Source: Photobacterium piscicola (GTDB taxonomy: Bacteria > Pseudomonadota > Gammaproteobacteria > Enterobacterales > Vibrionaceae). From it: a DNA stretch of 64,000 bases. The position numbers were made by a program, and so were the translations under genes. Positions 18,361 to 27,983 of this stretch are shown in pieces. The stretch is taken from positions 1 to 64,000 of the forward strand of contig NZ_FUZI01000007.1 in NCBI RefSeq assembly GCF_900166965.1. The letters run 5' to 3'. Each line of letters starts with the position of its first letter. Within the stretch, counting starts at the first letter, position 1. The notes beneath the pieces are model-generated. The model did not search any database. It was not told the DNA's origin and saw nothing but the letters and a program-made list of their open reading frames with translations.

Positions 18361-21222
18361 ATGGAAAAGACATACAACCCACAATCAATTGAACAAGCGC
18401 TTTATCAGCGCTGGGAAGAGGCTGGTTACTTTAAGCCTCATGGTGATACATCTAAAGATGCTTACAGCATTATGATCCCGCCACCAAACGTCACAGGCAG
18501 CCTACACATGGGCCACGCGTTCCAGGATACCATTATGGATACCCTGATCCGTTGTGAGCGTATGAAAGGTAAAAACACCCTATGGCAGGTTGGTACTGAC
18601 CACGCAGGTATTGCTACCCAAATGGTTGTGGAGCGTAAGATCGCTGCTGAAGAAGGCAAAACTAAACATGACTACGGTCGTGATGCTTTCATCGATAAGA
18701 TCTGGGAATGGAAAAACGAATCTGGTGGCACTATCACCAAACAGCTTCGTCGCCTTGGCGCATCTGTAGACTGGGATCGTGAGCGCTTCACGATGGATGA
18801 TGGTCTATCAAATGCAGTTCAAGAAGTTTTCGTTCGCCTTTACCAAGAAGATCTACTTTACCGTGGTAAGCGTCTGGTTAACTGGGATCCAAAACTACAC
18901 ACAGCAATCTCTGACATCGAAGTTGAAAACAAAGATGTTAAAGGTCACATGTGGCACTTCCGTTACCCACTTGCTGATGGCGTACAAACAGCAGATGGTA
19001 AAGGCTACATTGTGGTAGCAACAACCCGTCCAGAAACCATGCTGGGTGATACAGGTGTTGCGGTAAACCCTGAAGATCCACGTTATAAAGATCTGATCGG
19101 CAAAGAAATCATTCTACCTATCGTTGGCCGTCGCATCCCTATTTTAGGTGATGAGCATGCGGACATGGATAAAGGTACGGGTTGTGTAAAAATCACCCCA
19201 GCACACGATTTCAACGACTACGAAGTAGGCAAGCGTCATAGCCTACCGATGATCAACATCCTAACCTTTAATGCTGATATTCGTGATGCGGCTGAAGTCT
19301 TCACCACTAACGGCGAAGAAAGTGATGTTTACAGCACTGAAATCCCTGCGAAATACCAAGGTATGGAGCGTTTTGCAGCCCGTAAAGCTATCGTTGCTGA
19401 ATTTGACGAGCTCGGCCTGTTAGAAGAAATTAAAGATCATGATCTAACCATTCCTTATGGCGATCGTGGTGGCGTGGTTATTGAACCAATGCTAACAGCA
19501 CAATGGTATGTTCGCGCAGCACCATTAGCGGAACCTGCGATTAAAGCCGTTGAAAATGGCGATATCCAATTTGTTCCTAAGCAGTACGAAAACATGTACT
19601 ACTCATGGATGCGTGACATTCAAGATTGGTGTATTTCACGTCAGTTGTGGTGGGGTCACCGTATTCCAGCTTGGTACGATAACGACGGTAATGTTTATGT
19701 TGGTCGTAACGAAGCTGAAGTACGTGAAAAACATAACCTTGCTCCAGTTGTGGTACTAAACCAAGACAACGACGTACTTGATACATGGTTCTCTTCAGCA
19801 CTATGGACATTTGGTACTCAGGGCTGGCCAGAAAACACCGCTGATCTTCAAACCTTCCACCCATCTGATGTGTTGGTAACTGGTTTTGATATCATCTTCT
19901 TCTGGGTTGCACGTATGATCATGATGACCATGCACTTCTGTAAAGATGAAGACGGCAAAGCACAAGTACCATTTAAAACTGTTTACGTAACCGGTCTTAT
20001 CCGTGACGAAAACGGCGATAAAATGTCTAAGTCTAAGGGTAACGTAATCGACCCTATCGACATGATCGACGGTATTGATCTTGAGTCTCTAGTAGAGAAG
20101 CGTTGTGGCAACATGATGCAACCACAACTTGCAGCAAAGATTGAAAAAGCCACTCGTAAGACATTTGAAACAGGTATTGAACCATACGGTACCGATGCGC
20201 TACGTTTCACTCTTGCTGCTATGGCCTCTACTGGCCGTGACATCAACTGGGACATGAAGCGTCTTGAAGGTTACCGTAACTTCTGTAACAAGCTATGGAA
20301 CGCAAGCCGTTACGTACTGATGAACACAGAAGATCAAGATTGTGGTTTCGCAGCAGGTAGCGAGCTTGAATACTCAGTTGCTGATAAGTGGATTGAATCA
20401 CAATTCCAACTAGCGGCAAAAGAATTCAATACCCATATTGATAACTTCCGTCTCGACATGGCAGCAGGTGTACTTTATGAGTTCATCTGGAACCAATTCT
20501 GTGACTGGTACTTAGAGCTAACAAAACCTGTTCTATGGAAAGGCACTGAAGCACAACAACGTGCAACGCGTCATACGCTAATCACAGTACTTGAGAAGAC
20601 ATTACGTCTTGCGCACCCAGTTCTTCCTTACATCACTGAATCAATCTGGCAGAGCGTTAAGCCGCTGGTTGACGGTGTTGAAGGTGAAACTATCATGAAC
20701 CAGGCATTGCCTCAGTTTGATGAAGCGCAATTTGATCAAGCAGCAATCACTGACATTGAGTTTGTTAAAGCGTTTATCACGAGTATTCGTAACCTACGTG
20801 CTGAATATGATATCGCGCCAAGCAAGCCATTATCAGTCATGCTAAAAGTCGCTGATGCTGCTGATGCAACACGCGTTGAAGCCAACCTTACTGTACTGAA
20901 ATCTCTAGCAAAACTAGAAGAAGTGAAAGTATTGGCTGACGGTGAAGCAACCCCAGCTTGTGCAACAGCACTTGTGGGTAAATCTGAATTGATGATCCCA
21001 ATGGCGGGTCTGATCGATAAAGACGCTGAACTAGCACGTTTAGATAAAGAAATCGCGAAAATGGAAGGCGAAATCAAACGCACTTCTGGCAAGCTAAGCA
21101 ACGAAGGTTTTGTTGCTAAAGCGCCTGAAATCGTGATCACTAAAGAGCGTGAAAAGCTAGCGGGTTACGAAGAAACACTGGTTAAACTGACTGAGCAAAA
21201 AGCAACGATTGCTGCGCTATAA
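18361..21222 (+). CDS. valS: valyl-tRNA synthetase
   Basis: 953 residues (E. coli 951). Class I synthetase charging tRNA-Val, cytosolic. HIGH-type motif as HMGH at 49-52 ([15 protein letters not shown]), large CP1 editing domain (~190-340, [15 protein letters not shown]) that hydrolyses Thr-tRNA-Val, KMSKS at K554-S558, anticodon-binding helices, and a C-terminal coiled coil (~885-953, rich in Lys/Glu heptads) that clamps the tRNA. Operon with holC; strong terminator after the stop. Confidence 0.98.
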   Translation: MEKTYNPQSIEQALYQRWEEAGYFKPHGDTSKDAYSIMIPPPNVTGSLHMGHAFQDTIMDTLIRCERMKGKNTLWQVGTDHAGIATQMVVERKIAAEEGKTKHDYGRDAFIDKIWEWKNESGGTITKQLRRLGASVDWDRERFTMDDGLSNAVQEVFVRLYQEDLLYRGKRLVNWDPKLHTAISDIEVENKDVKGHMWHFRYPLADGVQTADGKGYIVVATTRPETMLGDTGVAVNPEDPRYKDLIGKEIILPIVGRRIPILGDEHADMDKGTGCVKITPAHDFNDYEVGKRHSLPMINILTFNADIRDAAEVFTTNGEESDVYSTEIPAKYQGMERFAARKAIVAEFDELGLLEEIKDHDLTIPYGDRGGVVIEPMLTAQWYVRAAPLAEPAIKAVENGDIQFVPKQYENMYYSWMRDIQDWCISRQLWWGHRIPAWYDNDGNVYVGRNEAEVREKHNLAPVVVLNQDNDVLDTWFSSALWTFGTQGWPENTADLQTFHPSDVLVTGFDIIFFWVARMIMMTMHFCKDEDGKAQVPFKTVYVTGLIRDENGDKMSKSKGNVIDPIDMIDGIDLESLVEKRCGNMMQPQLAAKIEKATRKTFETGIEPYGTDALRFTLAAMASTGRDINWDMKRLEGYRNFCNKLWNASRYVLMNTEDQDCGFAAGSELEYSVADKWIESQFQLAAKEFNTHIDNFRLDMAAGVLYEFIWNQFCDWYLELTKPVLWKGTEAQQRATRHTLITVLEKTLRLAHPVLPYITESIWQSVKPLVDGVEGETIMNQALPQFDEAQFDQAAITDIEFVKAFITSIRNLRAEYDIAPSKPLSVMLKVADAADATRVEANLTVLKSLAKLEEVKVLADGEATPACATALVGKSELMIPMAGLIDKDAELARLDKEIAKMEGEIKRTSGKLSNEGFVAKAPEIVITKEREKLAGYEETLVKLTEQKATIAAL

Positions 21223-21243
21223 GTTATTGTTTACTTACTAAAT

Positions 21244-21273
21244 AAAAAACCGACGCTTTGACGTCGGTTTTTT
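21244..21273 (+). terminator. holC-valS operon terminator
   Basis: AAAAAACCGACG / CGTCGGTTTTTT with a 6-nt loop and T run. Confidence 0.92.
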
Positions 21274-21437
21274 TATTTCCCTCAACTGCACAATTCCCCC
21301 TTCATTTTAAAAACACGGCTCGCTTAGAAATACGGGCAAATGATAGCTTTTATCTATTGGTGATATATAAAATACCAAATTTACCTATTGAAATAGGTTT
21401 GTAATACTCATTACATCAAATTAATGAGATTGACCTT

Positions 21438-21851
21438 ATGAAAAAGACCCTCAGTTTTGCCATTATCCATTTTACCGTTGCTTTTAGTGTGGCATTCCTA
21501 TTAACGGGCAATCTTTTGATCGGTGGCCTGATTGCTTTAATAGAACCCATGGTTAATACCGTTGCCTTCTACTTCCACGAAAAAGTATGGCAAACTAAAA
21601 AGCTCATTCAAACCCAATATGCTTCTCCAAGTAAAAAGACAATCAGTTTCGCTATATTGCATTTTAGTGTCGCTTTTACAGTGGTGTATTTATTAACGGG
21701 AGATATTCTTATTGGTAGCACCATGGCAATGATCGAGCCAACAATCAATACCTTGGCTTATTATCTGCACGAACGAGTATGGCAAAAAAAGCAGCATCAT
21801 CAAAATGCGCCTCAGCAATTAATGTCAATGATGGTGTGTTTGCATCATTAA
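21438..21851 (+). CDS. tandem DUF2061 membrane protein
   Basis: 137 residues made of two copies of a ~60-residue unit: KKTLSFAIIHFTVAF...LLTGNLLIGGLIALIEPMVNT at ~2-55 and KKTISFAILHFSVAF...LLTGDILIGSTMAMIEPTINT at ~67-118. Each copy has two hydrophobic helices with a conserved His and an IEP-x-x-NT motif, the DUF2061 pattern. DUF2061 proteins are usually single-unit; this is an internal duplication. Function unknown, inner membrane predicted. Followed by a palindrome and a MarR-type gene; no shared operon is evident. Confidence 0.72.
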   Translation: MKKTLSFAIIHFTVAFSVAFLLTGNLLIGGLIALIEPMVNTVAFYFHEKVWQTKKLIQTQYASPSKKTISFAILHFSVAFTVVYLLTGDILIGSTMAMIEPTINTLAYYLHERVWQKKQHHQNAPQQLMSMMVCLHH

Positions 21852-21879
21852 TATCATAATAAGATCCTTATCACTGTTT

Positions 21880-21922
21880 TTGTTGTTAACCGCAACTATT
21901 ATTTAGTTGCGGTTAACAACAA
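21880..21922. repeat. 18-bp perfect inverted repeat before the MarR-GNAT gene
   Basis: Left arm 21880-21897 (TTGTTGTTAACCGCAACT), 7-nt AT loop, right arm 21905-21922 its exact complement. It ends 12 bases before the ATG and just ahead of the AAGGA ribosome site. A TATTAT -10-like hexamer lies across the loop. There is no T run after it in either direction, so it is more likely an operator for the downstream MarR protein or an mRNA structure than a terminator. Confidence 0.8.
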
Positions 21923-21934
21923 CAAGGATATGTT

Positions 21935-22840
21935 ATGCAACCTCAACAATTACGCCAACTTTCTCGACACTTAGTACGCCAACTAGGCATGCTTAATAAC
22001 CAATGTGGTACCTTTGCATTAACCCCAGTGCAAGCTCATACCTTAATTGAACTAGAACAAGGTCCATGTAGCGTTAATCAAATGGCGATACTTTTAAAAG
22101 TTGATAAATCAAATGCCAGTCGTAATCTCGCGATGCTACTGAATCAAGATTTAATCACCACGATCTCTCATCCAACCGATCGTCGTAGCCAATTATCACA
22201 ACTAACAACAACAGGGCAGCAAGTACTACAACAACTACATCATCAACTTAATCTCAATAGCCAGCAGATTTTAGAACAACTTGATGATGATGAAATACAG
22301 TGTTTAGCGAAAAGTTTACATCGTTACTCTCGTGCAATCACAGCGACAGAACAACAACAACAGTATAATGTTCGTAGTATTACGCCATTAGATAACGCTG
22401 CCATTGCAACAATTATTCGTAACGTATCAATGGAATATGGTCTTACAAGTGATAAAGGCTATGGTTTTAGTGATCCAACCCTCGATAATATGGCAGAAAT
22501 ATACCAGCCCGAGATGAACCATTATTGGGTTATAGAAAAAGACCATCATATTTTAGGTGGTGGCGGTATAGCGGCACTTGCAGGTCAAGATGGTTGGTGT
22601 GAATTGCAGAAAATGTATTTCTTACCAGAACTGCGAGGAAAGGGATTTGCAAGAAAAATAGCTGTACAAGCATTAAAATTTGCACGTCAACAAGGCTATA
22701 AAGGCTGTTATCTAGAAACAACTGCAGTGCTTAAAGAAGCGGTAGATTTATATCTATCTCTAGGCTTTGTTGAAATACCGCAACGAATGGGTAACACCGG
22801 CCATGGTGGCTGCGAAATTAAAATGATCAAAACATTCTAA
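21935..22840 (+). CDS. MarR-GNAT fusion protein
   Basis: 301 residues. N-terminal MarR winged helix (~1-145): LTPVQAHTLIELEQG, VDKSNASRNLAMLLNQDLI recognition helix, and the wing DRRSQLSQLTTTGQQVL. C-terminal GNAT acetyltransferase (~150-301): acetyl-CoA loop LPELRGKGFARKIA (R/Q-x-x-G-x-G/A) and YLSLGFVEIP. The wiring suggests a sensor-repressor that also acetylates a small molecule or protein. Ribosome site AAGGA, 7 nt spacing. The 18-bp palindrome directly upstream suggests autoregulation. Substrate unknown; such fusions are known in several bacteria. Confidence 0.87.
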   Translation: MQPQQLRQLSRHLVRQLGMLNNQCGTFALTPVQAHTLIELEQGPCSVNQMAILLKVDKSNASRNLAMLLNQDLITTISHPTDRRSQLSQLTTTGQQVLQQLHHQLNLNSQQILEQLDDDEIQCLAKSLHRYSRAITATEQQQQYNVRSITPLDNAAIATIIRNVSMEYGLTSDKGYGFSDPTLDNMAEIYQPEMNHYWVIEKDHHILGGGGIAALAGQDGWCELQKMYFLPELRGKGFARKIAVQALKFARQQGYKGCYLETTAVLKEAVDLYLSLGFVEIPQRMGNTGHGGCEIKMIKTF

Positions 22841-22843
22841 AAG

Positions 22844-22884
22844 TACCCCTGCTTGTTAATGCTATTCAATAACAGGCAGGGGTA
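22844..22884. terminator. bidirectional terminator
   Basis: 15-bp stem (TACCCCTGC plus TTGTTA, one G-T) around an 11-nt loop, between the convergent MarR-GNAT and beta-mannosidase stops; short T runs on both sides. Confidence 0.75.
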
Positions 22885-22896
22885 ATTTCACTGTGA

Positions 22897-25332
22897 CTAA
22901 TAACTTTGTTTTAGATGGTAGACACGTAACCCTTGCGCCACTTCATCATAGCTTGCTGAGCCAATGTATTTAATTTGACGCTGGTGTTCCGGTACCAGAG
23001 TGAAACTGGAGTCTTCAAATCGACCTTCACCCTCAAATTCCAAATGCACAAAGAAAGCGGGCTTACTGCTACTTAGCATTACCACGATATCATTATTGTG
23101 CTCTGCAACTTCAAACCGTAAATCAGGACAAGCTAACTCACAGTATTTAGGCCGCGCTGGAAACCACGTGTTTTCAATTAATTGTTGGCCACTATGTAAA
23201 TGTACATGGAAAAAACCGTCTTGTTCATGGCCGTCTAAATCTTCATTTAGCCATTCCCATACCACTTTGGTTGAGTCGGCTTCTAAATATTGAGAAATGG
23301 GCTCACGATAAAGAATTTCCCCTTCCCAACTTTGCCATACCACTTCGCCTTTTAACTCGGTATTTTTACGGCCATCATTAACGAGGTGTAATTTAAGCCC
23401 TTGTTGATCACGAGTAAACGTGGCGATTTGCGGCGCAAAGAAGCGCCGCGCATGGTAATGCAATTGTTTCCAACGGCCGCTGTATTCTAATGATGACCAT
23501 GAGCTCACAGGCCAGCAATCATTTAATTGCCAAAACAACATTCCACGGTTAATCGGTTTTTGAGTACGCCAATATTCAGCCGCTGTTTTCACCGCCAATG
23601 CCTGTTGCACTTGCGATAAATACAGCATATTGACAAAACCATTTGGAAACCGGAAATAGCGGGTAAACATCTCGGTAATAACCGAATTACCATGGCTACT
23701 TTTCTGATGATTTTCAAAACTTGGCGAGCTTATATTCCAATCTTGCTCAGGTAAGAAACTCTTTACCGTTGGCAATGATGGCCAAGATTGAAATCCAAAT
23801 TCCGAGCAAAAACGTGGCGTTACTTGCAAATAAGTATCAAACTCTTTACCGCTATCCCACACATCCCAACAGTGCATGTCACCCCGTAGAGGATCATGGT
23901 GCCATGTATCGATAATATCTAATTCACCATTACATGGTGAACTCGCCCAAAAACGACGTGATGGATCTTCACGTTCAACCACCTCAGCTAAGGTACGATT
24001 GAGACGATCATAATTAAGCAGATGCTTCTCACGATATTGACGCGATTCAGGATCACGATTAATCGCCCCTAACACTTCATTATCACCGCACCACAACGCT
24101 AAACTTGGATGATCTTTTAAACGTCGAACTTGATATTCAACTTCTTGTTCAACTTCTGCAATAAAATCAGGGGTTGATGGGTACAGCGCATTAGCAAACA
24201 TCAAATCTTGCCAAACAAGCAGCCCCAATTCATCACAGATATTATAAAAAATGTCTTTTTCATACATGCCACCGCCCCACACTCGAAGCATGTTCATGTT
24301 GGCCGCTGCGGCATCAGTTAATAAACTACGGTAACGCTGTTCACTCATTCGCGCAGGCATCGCATCCAGAGGGATCCAATTTGCACCACGAGCTGAAATC
24401 GGCACATCATTGACCATCACCACCATACTTTGGCCGTGATCATCATCTTCAGTAACTAATTCTAACTTGCGTAAGCCAATTTGCTTGGTAATAGCAACCC
24501 CATCAGCTTCTAAAGCTAATTTATATAACCGTTGCTTACCGTAGCCTGCAGGCCACCAATGACGGGGATTATCAATACGGAAAATAACACTGGCTTTGGT
24601 TGCTTCACGATCAAGCGTTAGACAAAAGGTTTGTCCATCAAAAGTAACCGACGCATTAGCCAGTCCTTTTTCAGAGACAACTTCATAATGTAAAGTGACC
24701 GCTAACTCACACTCTTGTTGGTGCCATTTCTGCTTGGTTGCTAAATGGCTAATGCGTACATGCTCAATCGGCTGCAGTACAATATCGCCATAAACACCCA
24801 ATACAGATAAACAAATACTCCAATCCCAACCACTGTGAAATTGAGGTTTACGCAACGTATTCATGAATGGAATTTGATTATTCCCTTCTGCCCACGGTAC
24901 TGGGAATGGTAGTTTATCTGCACGACTTTTAGCTTCTAAATCCGCACGATGTAGCACAATTTCAATACGGTTAGTACCGACTTGCAAACAGCTTAATACA
25001 TCCACCTTATGGCGCATGAACATATTTGTAAAATCAGCAACGGTATGACCATTAATGCGAATCTCAGCTACCGTATCAAGCTGATTTAATACCAAGTCCA
25101 TGGCATTACACGTCATTTGTTCGGCCGTTAATTCAAAGTGGCGGCTGACAATCCAGTCGCACTCACCGACCCACTGAACTTTTTTTTCATTGGTTGCCCA
25201 ATATGGATCAGGGATCTCTTCGGCTGCATATAATGCCGAATGAACATCACCCGGCAAATCAATATGAAGGTCTTGAATTGCAGGACGTTGAATACACGCA
25301 AGCAACCACTGGCCATTAAGTGAGATTGTCAT
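22897..25332 (-). CDS. beta-mannosidase, glycoside hydrolase family 2
   Basis: 811 residues from ATG 25330-25332, with GGAG six bases upstream; a TTG one codon earlier is less likely. No signal peptide, so cytosolic. GH2 layout: jellyroll sugar-binding domain (~1-190), Ig-like domain, then a TIM barrel from ~300. Acid/base E419 in WCGDNE and nucleophile E511 in CSEFGFQSWPS; RVWGGGMYE and LFWQLNDCWP are beta-mannosidase-like. Removes terminal beta-mannose from manno-oligosaccharides or N-glycan cores. It stands alone, without a linked mannan transporter or regulator. Two palindromes lie upstream. Confidence 0.9.
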   Translation of the reverse strand: MTISLNGQWLLACIQRPAIQDLHIDLPGDVHSALYAAEEIPDPYWATNEKKVQWVGECDWIVSRHFELTAEQMTCNAMDLVLNQLDTVAEIRINGHTVADFTNMFMRHKVDVLSCLQVGTNRIEIVLHRADLEAKSRADKLPFPVPWAEGNNQIPFMNTLRKPQFHSGWDWSICLSVLGVYGDIVLQPIEHVRISHLATKQKWHQQECELAVTLHYEVVSEKGLANASVTFDGQTFCLTLDREATKASVIFRIDNPRHWWPAGYGKQRLYKLALEADGVAITKQIGLRKLELVTEDDDHGQSMVVMVNDVPISARGANWIPLDAMPARMSEQRYRSLLTDAAAANMNMLRVWGGGMYEKDIFYNICDELGLLVWQDLMFANALYPSTPDFIAEVEQEVEYQVRRLKDHPSLALWCGDNEVLGAINRDPESRQYREKHLLNYDRLNRTLAEVVEREDPSRRFWASSPCNGELDIIDTWHHDPLRGDMHCWDVWDSGKEFDTYLQVTPRFCSEFGFQSWPSLPTVKSFLPEQDWNISSPSFENHQKSSHGNSVITEMFTRYFRFPNGFVNMLYLSQVQQALAVKTAAEYWRTQKPINRGMLFWQLNDCWPVSSWSSLEYSGRWKQLHYHARRFFAPQIATFTRDQQGLKLHLVNDGRKNTELKGEVVWQSWEGEILYREPISQYLEADSTKVVWEWLNEDLDGHEQDGFFHVHLHSGQQLIENTWFPARPKYCELACPDLRFEVAEHNNDIVVMLSSSKPAFFVHLEFEGEGRFEDSSFTLVPEHQRQIKYIGSASYDEVAQGLRVYHLKQSY

Positions 25333-25404
25333 CAATCACTCCAATACTGAAGCTATTCAGTATGATTTAAATTTGTGAGGATAAACGGAAAGATTTACAC
25401 GCGT

Positions 25405-25427
25405 CGTGATTACAGACAGTGATCACG
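25405..25427. promoter_or_regulatory. possible operator for the beta-mannosidase gene (site 1)
   Basis: CGTGAT (25405-25410) and ATCACG (25422-25427) form an inverted repeat with an 11-nt spacer, ~75-95 bases upstream of the mannosidase start. The inner GTGATCAC at 25419-25426 is also palindromic. Regulator unknown. Confidence 0.4.
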
Positions 25428-25447
25428 GGTAAATTTCTATCATATCG

Positions 25448-25471
25448 TGAATATCAAAATTTGATATCACC
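25448..25471. promoter_or_regulatory. possible operator for the beta-mannosidase gene (site 2)
   Basis: ATATCAAA-A-TTTGATAT, near-perfect palindrome flanked by GTGA and TCAC with a one-base offset. Lies between the rraB terminator and the mannosidase gene. It could bind a LacI- or GntR-type repressor encoded elsewhere. Confidence 0.4.
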
Positions 25472-25483
25472 GCCAAAAAGTAG

Positions 25484-25510
25484 AAAAAGCCAGCAAAATG
25501 CCGGCTTTTT
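25484..25510 (-). terminator. rraB terminator
   Basis: Stem fully paired only on the minus strand (AAAAAGCCGGC with GCTGGCTTTTT, one G-U), which fixes its direction; 24 bases beyond the rraB stop. Confidence 0.85.
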
Positions 25511-25534
25511 AGAACAGAGTGGTATTATGACGAC

Positions 25535-25933
25535 TTATTCTTCGTCTTCGCTCTCTTCTTCATCATCTTCGTCAGATTCGAAGTAGGTACCCCAACCGTC
25601 ATAATCAATGCTGTGTTTTTCAGCTAGTTTGATGAGCTTTTCAGCTTGCTCATCAATAAGATCAGCATTTAGAGCTGACTCCATAACTGCATCAAAACAT
25701 ACAACCTTGCCACCGCCATCTTCAGGATCAAGCTCTAGCTCTTCTGCTTCTAAAACATTAAAACCAAGTTTAAATGCTTCAACCGCTGCAGCTTCTAGTT
25801 CTTCAAATGTGTCTGCAGAGAAGTGGTGCTCAATAGTGTAAAGCGCCTCTGGCTCACTGCCATCTTCAAGTAGTGCGGCGATAATTTCGCGCGTTTCTTC
25901 TTTTTGCTCTGCAATCAATTCTGCGTAAGACAT
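25535..25933 (-). CDS. rraB: RNase E activity regulator RraB
   Basis: 132 residues from ATG 25931-25933 (GGAG 7 nt upstream); a longer in-frame reading to 25987 adds 18 unlikely residues. RraB binds the C-terminal half of RNase E and inhibits mRNA decay. The sequence shows the conserved [26 protein letters not shown] and YDGWGTYFE blocks and the very acidic C-terminal tail ([12 protein letters not shown]). Single-gene unit with its own terminator. A perfect FNR box lies ~97 bases upstream of the start codon. Confidence 0.94.
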   Translation of the reverse strand: MSYAELIAEQKEETREIIAALLEDGSEPEALYTIEHHFSADTFEELEAAAVEAFKLGFNVLEAEELELDPEDGGGKVVCFDAVMESALNADLIDEQAEKLIKLAEKHSIDYDGWGTYFESDEDDEEESEDEE

Positions 25934-26474
25934 GGTATCACTCCACCTATGGAATAAATTTGCTGGCAAATATCGCATGGTTTGCACTCAATTACCATAT
26001 GTTACGCATCCCCCAAGCCTAAATTGATCTTAATCAAGCGTTGATGAATTAACGTTAAACCACTAAATACTCATTGTAATGCATAATATTCCATGCTTAT
26101 TTCAACATTCATTCAACAATAGCCGCAGCATCAGCCCTTATCCGCCTTTCGTATATTTATTATTCGCATAGCCACCCATTTTTTTTACACTAATATCCCT
26201 CATCGAAAAATCATGCCCTGATGCATTAATATTGATGCAAAAAAACTGTGAACAATCGTTGAGTTAGTAACTATATTCCGCTTTAGAATCATAAGGCCCC
26301 AAGACCAAATGAGATTGTTTATTAGCGACTTACACCTTATATACTCAGCAACACCCGTTTTGAATAAATTACGTTTATTGTTTGTTCCCTTATTTATCCA
26401 TAAGTGCTTCTTTATCACTCATGCAGACAAACACACCTTATGGTTATCATTAACCGACGGTGCAGGAGATAACC
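25934..26474. promoter_or_regulatory. divergent rraB / YfcC-type gene region
   Basis: 541 bases, AT-rich. Apart from the FNR box I see no gene: short open frames on both strands lack ribosome sites and known motifs. The promoter of the carrier gene must lie here but no hexamer pair is convincing. GGTTA-TCAT-TAACC at ~26442-26455 is a small hairpin close to the start. Confidence 0.5.
26024..26037. promoter_or_regulatory. perfect FNR consensus box
   Basis: TTGAT-CTTA-ATCAA, an exact match to the FNR core TTGAT-N4-ATCAA. It sits 97 bases before rraB (minus) and ~440 bases before the YfcC-type gene (plus). A TAACAT -10-like hexamer at 25999-26004 on the minus strand would put the box near -40 of an rraB promoter. 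A CRP site could look similar, but the N4 spacing fits FNR. Confidence 0.6.
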
Positions 26475-27923
26475 ATGACGACACATACAGAAATTAAACC
26501 CGAAAAGAAAAGCTTTTTTTCTCAATTAAAATTCCCATCGGCCTACACCATTTTATTTACGCTTATTGCTTTAGTTGCCGCGCTGACATGGGTTGTACCA
26601 GCTGGTCAATATGATCGTGAAATGAATGTAGATCTTGGTAAAGAAGTCCCAATTACTGGTACCTATAAACCCGTTGAGAGCAATCCTCAGGGCGTTATTG
26701 ATGTCTTACTTGCTCCTATAGATGGCTTCTATAACCATGAGTCTTATGAAGCTGCAGCTATTGATGTGTCACTGTTCATTCTCATTATCGGTGGCTTTTT
26801 AGGGTTAGTGACAAAAACAGGAGCCATTGATGCAGGTATTGAGCGCGTCACGGCCCGCCTGCATGGTAAAGAAGAATTAATGATCCCGATTCTGATGGGT
26901 CTGTTTGCCGCTGGCGGCACCATTTATGGTATGGCAGAAGAATCATTACCTTTTTATACCTTATTAGTTCCGGTAATGATGGCGGCACGGTTTGATCCTC
27001 TTGTCGCTGCGGCAACTGTATTACTGGGGGCTGGCATTGGAACATTGGGCTCGACGATAAACCCATTTGCAACAGTTATTGCTTCTAATGCGGCAGGCAT
27101 ACCGTTCACTGATGGCATTATGTTACGGATTATTATTCTAACGGTTGGCTGGTTAATCTGTGTTGGTTACGTCATGCGCTATGCAAAAATGGTGCGCGAA
27201 GATAAAACAAAATCAATTGTATATGACCAATATGAACAAAATAAAGCGCATTTTTTAAGTAATCAATCTGACCAAATGCTGGAATTCACCACCACCCGTA
27301 AAATTATTCTGGCGATTTTTGGACTCTCGTTTGCAGTAATGATTTACGGCGTTGCTGTTGCTGGTTGGTGGATGCCACAAATATCCGCCATGTTCCTTGG
27401 TGCCTCGATTCTGATTGGCTTTGTATCACGAATGAGCGAGGAAGATTTTTCAACCAGCTTTATTGATGGTGCACGAGATCTGCTTGGCGTGGCGTTAATT
27501 ATCGGTATTGCGCGTGGTATTGTGGTGATCATGGATCGCGGCATGATCACAGATACCATTCTAAACTCAGCCGAGCACATCGTCACCGGCCTCTCAGCGG
27601 TGGTATTTATCAATGTGATGTATATATTAGAAATACTACTGTCATTTTTAGTGCCATCAACTTCAGGGTTGGCAGTACTCACCATGCCGATTATGGCGCC
27701 ATTGGCTGATTTTTCAGGGGTCGGACGAGAGCTCGTTGTAACGGCTTACCAATCTGCGTCAGGTGTAGTGAATTTAGTTACTCCTACGTCTGCTGTAGTA
27801 ATGGGAGGACTCGCAATTGCGCGTGTTCCTTATGTTCGATGGTTAAAATGGGTCGCACCATTATTAGGTATTATTATTGTATTTACGATGGTGGTATTAA
27901 GTATTGGCGTAATATTAGTGTAG
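26475..27923 (+). CDS. YfcC/DcuC-family carrier, possible arginine-ornithine exchanger
   Basis: 482 residues from ATG 26475 (CAGGAG, 6-nt gap). About twelve membrane segments, with the YfcC/ArcD-like (ion transporter superfamily) features PSAYTILFTLIALVAALTWVVPAGQY, GTIYGMAEESLPFY, GAGIGTLGSTINPFA and PSTSGLAVLTMPIMAPLAD. Members include C4-dicarboxylate carriers and carriers near arginine deiminase genes. Placed directly before arcACB, it probably exchanges arginine for ornithine, but it is not the APC-type ArcD of Pseudomonas. It has its own terminator, so it is a separate transcript. Substrate is inference. Confidence 0.8.
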   Translation: MTTHTEIKPEKKSFFSQLKFPSAYTILFTLIALVAALTWVVPAGQYDREMNVDLGKEVPITGTYKPVESNPQGVIDVLLAPIDGFYNHESYEAAAIDVSLFILIIGGFLGLVTKTGAIDAGIERVTARLHGKEELMIPILMGLFAAGGTIYGMAEESLPFYTLLVPVMMAARFDPLVAAATVLLGAGIGTLGSTINPFATVIASNAAGIPFTDGIMLRIIILTVGWLICVGYVMRYAKMVREDKTKSIVYDQYEQNKAHFLSNQSDQMLEFTTTRKIILAIFGLSFAVMIYGVAVAGWWMPQISAMFLGASILIGFVSRMSEEDFSTSFIDGARDLLGVALIIGIARGIVVIMDRGMITDTILNSAEHIVTGLSAVVFINVMYILEILLSFLVPSTSGLAVLTMPIMAPLADFSGVGRELVVTAYQSASGVVNLVTPTSAVVMGGLAIARVPYVRWLKWVAPLLGIIIVFTMVVLSIGVILV

Positions 27924-27959
27924 ATCTTTAATTTACCCATTAAATCATTTTAAATAATT

Positions 27960-27983
27960 AAAACCGCCCTTGGGCGGTTTTTT
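27960..27983 (+). terminator. terminator of the YfcC-type gene
   Basis: AAAACCGCCC / GGGCGGTTTT with a tight loop and T run, 37 bases after the stop. Confidence 0.9.

Noticed and set aside
26200-26497. Short open frames upstream of the YfcC-type gene
   Set aside because: No ribosome sites; overlapping frames on both strands in AT-rich DNA; composition not protein-like.
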